Shown here: piece by piece, positions 5,581 through 7,691 of the stretch
Layout of the letters: every line of letters starts with the position of its first letter
How positions within the stretch are numbered: the stretch's first letter is position 1
DNA from: SIG78 sp045533055
GTDB lineage: Bacteria > Verrucomicrobiota > Lentisphaeria > Victivallales > Victivallaceae
Assembly: GCA_045533055.1 (NCBI GenBank)
Contig: JAZSHD010000155.1
Span: forward strand, 1-7,691
DNA length: 7,691 bases
Direction: 5' to 3'
Notes under the pieces: model-generated
What the model was told of the DNA's origin: nothing
What the model saw: the letters and a program-made list of their open reading frames with translations, nothing else
Databases searched by the model: none
Program-made: the position numbers and the translations under genes

Positions 5581-7482
5581 ATGTTGGGTTTTTACCGTTT
5601 GGCGGCGGCGGTGCCGCAAGTTTTTTTAGCCGATGTGGCAGCTAACACCGATGAAATAATCAAACTTTATAAAGAAGCGGCAAATAACGGTGCGGCGGCG
5701 GTGGTTTTCCCCGAGCTGTGCATTACCGGCTACACCATCGGCGATCTGGTTTTTCAGCAAACTTTGCTGCAAGCCGCCGCCGGTGCCGCGGTAAAAATTG
5801 CGGAAGCTACTGTAAAAAATCCCTGTGTAGCCATAGTGGGTCTGCCGCTGGTTTTTGAGGGTAAAATCTACAATACAGCATTGGTCATCCAAAATGGCTG
5901 TATTGTGGGGGCTGTACCCAAACAGCAGCTGGTCAACTACCGGGAGTATCACGAAAAGCGTTACTTTGCGTCGGGCAAAGATGTCTTTGACTCTTTCGTA
6001 AATATCGGTGAACAAGCTGTGCCTTTCGGCAGTGATCTGGTGTTTACCGCCGGAGATGAGTTCAAGTTGGGTGTGGAGATTTGTGAAGACCTCTGGAGCA
6101 TCCACACCCCTTCCAACGGTCTGGCTCTGGCGGGGGCAACGGTGCTGGCAAATTTGGCTTGCTGTACGGAAACCATGGGCAAAGCGGCGTTCCGGCGTGA
6201 TTTGATTAAAATGCAGAGTGCCAAACTCAATGCCGCTTACGCCTTTACTTCCGGCGGCGTGTATGAATCCACCACCGACAGCGTTTGTGCCGGGCATGCC
6301 ATGATTGCCGAAAATGGCAAAATAGTTGCGGAAAATGAGCGTTTTTTGCGGAAAAGCTCCATTATTTACGCTGATGTGGATTTGCAAAGTCTGATTTCCC
6401 AAAGAAGAACCGACAGCAGCTTTTTTGATAATGAGCAACAATATATCTACTGCAATGTGGAACTGCCTTTGCCGGTAAATGGTTCGCCGGATTTGGCTTA
6501 TGCAAAAATCGACCCCACGCCGCTTTTGCCGTCAAAAGAAAATTCCCTTGCTGAATGTATGGATATATTCAATATCCAGGTTGCCGGGCTTGTCCGCAGA
6601 TTTGAACACTCCTGCAGTAAAACCATGGTCATCGGGGTTTCCGGCGGGCTGGACAGCACGCTGGCACTGCTGGCAGCTCATAAAGCGGTGGAGCTTTTGG
6701 ATTTGCCCGCCGATACTATCAAAGCCTACACCATGCCCGGATTCGGCACCACCAAACTCACCCGGGGCAACAGCGAAAAACTTTGCGATGCGTTGAATAT
6801 TCCGGTCAAGGCGATCGATATAACTTTGGCTTGCAAACAGCATTTTGCCGATATCGAACACGATCCGGCAGACTTGACCAACACTTACGAAAATGTGCAG
6901 GCCCGTGAACGCACCCAGATACTTATGGATATAGCCAATAAATCCGGCGGCATGGTCATCGGTACCGGAGATCTCTCCGAAATGGCTTTGGGCTGGTGCA
7001 CTTACAATGGCGACCACATGAGCATGTACGCTGTGAACAGCTCCATACCCAAAACGCTGATCCGGCTGATGGTTAAATATATAGCCGAAAGCAAGGGCGG
7101 CGATTTGCAGAAAGTTCTGGAAAGTATTCTCAATACTCCCGTAAGCCCCGAACTGCTGCCGCCGGATAAAACCGGCGGTATCGAGCAGAAAACCGAAGAT
7201 ATCATAGGGCCATACGAACTCCATGACTTCTTTATCTATTACTTTATAAAAAATAATTCCACGCCGGAAAAGATAGCATACCTTGCCTGCGAAGCGTGGA
7301 AAGGTGTTTACAGTAAGGATGTTGTGGAAAAAACTCTGAAGATTTTCCTCCGGCGTTTTTTCCAGCAGCAATTCAAACGCTCCTGTTCACCGGACGGCGT
7401 TCAGGCAACAGCTATAAGCCTCTCGCCCCGGGGAGCATGGCAGATGCCCTCCGACGCCATAGCCAAACTTTGGCTGAAATAG
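5581..7482 (+). CDS. nadE: Glutamine-dependent NAD+ synthetase
   Basis: This cytoplasmic enzyme catalyses the last step of NAD synthesis: ATP-dependent amidation of deamido-NAD+ (NaAD), using ammonia released from glutamine. From ATG 5581 it has 633 residues, typical of the two-domain form. Residues 1-290 are a nitrilase-like glutaminase domain with the triad E45 (FPELCITGY), K114 (VPKQQLVNYREYHEKRYF) and C168 (GVEICEDLW); the spacing matches E52, K121 and C176 of the Mycobacterium tuberculosis enzyme. Residues 330-633 are the synthetase domain: the ATP-binding loop SGGLDS (354-359), GTGDLSEMALGW (461-472) followed by YNGD, SPELLPPDKTGG, and the conserved tail FKRSCSPDG...SLSPRGAWQMPSDA. Most homologues have D-W-R in that last motif where this one has A-W-Q, a mild variation. 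It lies 2 bases after murJ and is probably co-transcribed from the promoter before murJ. All catalytic residues are present, so it should be active. Confidence 0.96.
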   Translation: MLGFYRLAAAVPQVFLADVAANTDEIIKLYKEAANNGAAAVVFPELCITGYTIGDLVFQQTLLQAAAGAAVKIAEATVKNPCVAIVGLPLVFEGKIYNTALVIQNGCIVGAVPKQQLVNYREYHEKRYFASGKDVFDSFVNIGEQAVPFGSDLVFTAGDEFKLGVEICEDLWSIHTPSNGLALAGATVLANLACCTETMGKAAFRRDLIKMQSAKLNAAYAFTSGGVYESTTDSVCAGHAMIAENGKIVAENERFLRKSSIIYADVDLQSLISQRRTDSSFFDNEQQYIYCNVELPLPVNGSPDLAYAKIDPTPLLPSKENSLAECMDIFNIQVAGLVRRFEHSCSKTMVIGVSGGLDSTLALLAAHKAVELLDLPADTIKAYTMPGFGTTKLTRGNSEKLCDALNIPVKAIDITLACKQHFADIEHDPADLTNTYENVQARERTQILMDIANKSGGMVIGTGDLSEMALGWCTYNGDHMSMYAVNSSIPKTLIRLMVKYIAESKGGDLQKVLESILNTPVSPELLPPDKTGGIEQKTEDIIGPYELHDFFIYYFIKNNSTPEKIAYLACEAWKGVYSKDVVEKTLKIFLRRFFQQQFKRSCSPDGVQATAISLSPRGAWQMPSDAIAKLWLK

Positions 7483-7492
7483 TTTTTCAAGA

Positions 7493-7514
7493 AACTTTAT
7501 CTGGCAGTAAAGTT
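7493..7514 (+). other. Weak hairpin just past nadE
   Basis: AACTTTA (7493-7499) and TAAAGTT (7508-7514) can form a 7-pair AT-rich stem with an 8-base loop, 10 bases past the nadE stop. No U run follows, so I do not call it a terminator. The DNA from 7515 to 7560 shows nothing recognisable. Confidence 0.3.
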
Positions 7515-7560
7515 CATGCTGTAAAGGTCGCACTCTTTAATCTTTAGCTCTGTTCCCGAT

Positions 7561-7647
7561 AAAGGTTGATATGGGAGCCTTGGGGAAGAGGGAAAAACCT
7601 TTTTGAGGAAAGGTTCTTTCCCTCTTCCCCAAACCCCATCACCCTTT
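7561..7647. repeat. Long palindromic intergenic element, REP/MITE-like
   Basis: The core arms 7580-7602 and 7609-7632 pair over 23 bases (16 pairs, a single bulged C at 7616, then 7 pairs) around the loop TTGAGG (7603-7608). Outside the core a second, imperfect layer pairs 7561-7575 (AAAGGTTGATATGGG) with 7634-7647 (CCCCATCACCCTTT). The left arm is purine-rich and the right arm pyrimidine-rich, unlike the flanking DNA. No U run follows the stem on either strand, so it is not a standard terminator, though such a strong stem could stop or protect the nadE transcript. The nested layout resembles dispersed palindromic repeats found between genes in many bacterial genomes; whether it is repeated elsewhere cannot be seen from one copy. 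Confidence 0.7.
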
Positions 7648-7670
7648 TCCAAACCTTTTATTGGCATTTA

Positions 7671-7691
7671 TCTATTTGTTACACAAATAGA
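7671..7691. repeat. Perfect 9-base inverted repeat at the window end
   Basis: TCTATTTGT (7671-7679) and ACAAATAGA (7683-7691) are exact inverted copies around TAC. The repeat runs to the last base, so it may be longer. Its role is unknown: it could be an operator, or the start of a terminator for a gene beyond the window. Confidence 0.55.

Noticed and set aside
5626..7371. Two long minus-strand frames (5626-6441 and 6532-7371) opposite nadE
   Set aside because: Both lie opposite well-conserved NadE motifs and show no features of their own.
7503..7520. TGGCAG near a TTCATG as a sigma-54 (-24/-12) promoter
   Set aside because: I looked for one because of the RtcR remnant, but the -12 half does not match TTGCA and no gene follows.

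Overview
The window carries five intact genes and one gene remnant from a bacterium that makes cobalamin-dependent methionine synthase, peptidoglycan and NAD. Coding GC looks close to 50%, and intergenic DNA is AT-rich with good AGGAG-type ribosome binding sites and recognisable sigma-70-type promoters. The lineage cannot be fixed from the sequence. The split methionine synthase, the long glutamine-dependent NAD synthase, the TTG start of murJ and a palindromic intergenic repeat suggest an anaerobic, possibly gut-associated bacterium (a member of the PVC/Lentisphaerae group or a clostridial relative); this is a low-confidence inference.

Layout. Positions 1-140 are AT-rich without convincing coding. 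Positions 141-338 (+) encode the C-terminal end of an RtcR-like sigma-54 regulator, cut off upstream by a stop codon and a run of seven A. A terminator at 349-381 separates it from a convergent small gene (406-690, -) for a zinc-ribbon protein with an extremely acidic, aromatic-rich tail, which has its own near-consensus promoter. Next, also on the minus strand, comes a two-gene methionine synthase operon: the reactivation (AdoMet-binding) domain as a separate protein (3227-3865), followed by the homocysteine/folate/cobalamin catalytic protein (792-3209). A divergent promoter region at about 3866-3979, with overlapping promoters and an 8+2+8 palindrome, separates this operon from a plus-strand pair: murJ (lipid II flippase, 3980-5578) and nadE (glutamine-hydrolysing NAD+ synthetase, 5581-7482), tightly coupled with a 2-base gap. 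The last 209 bases have no gene but hold a long palindromic element (7561-7647) and a perfect short inverted repeat at the window edge (7671-7691).

How the genes work together. The two met proteins together rebuild what is a single polypeptide in E. coli MetH: the large one carries out catalysis and the small one is needed to reactivate oxidised cobalamin with AdoMet and an electron donor. murJ and nadE are housekeeping genes joined by position, not by pathway. I see no defence system, transposase, tRNA, rRNA or CRISPR array. The least explained items are the acidic zinc-ribbon protein, the isolated RtcR tail and the intergenic palindromes.
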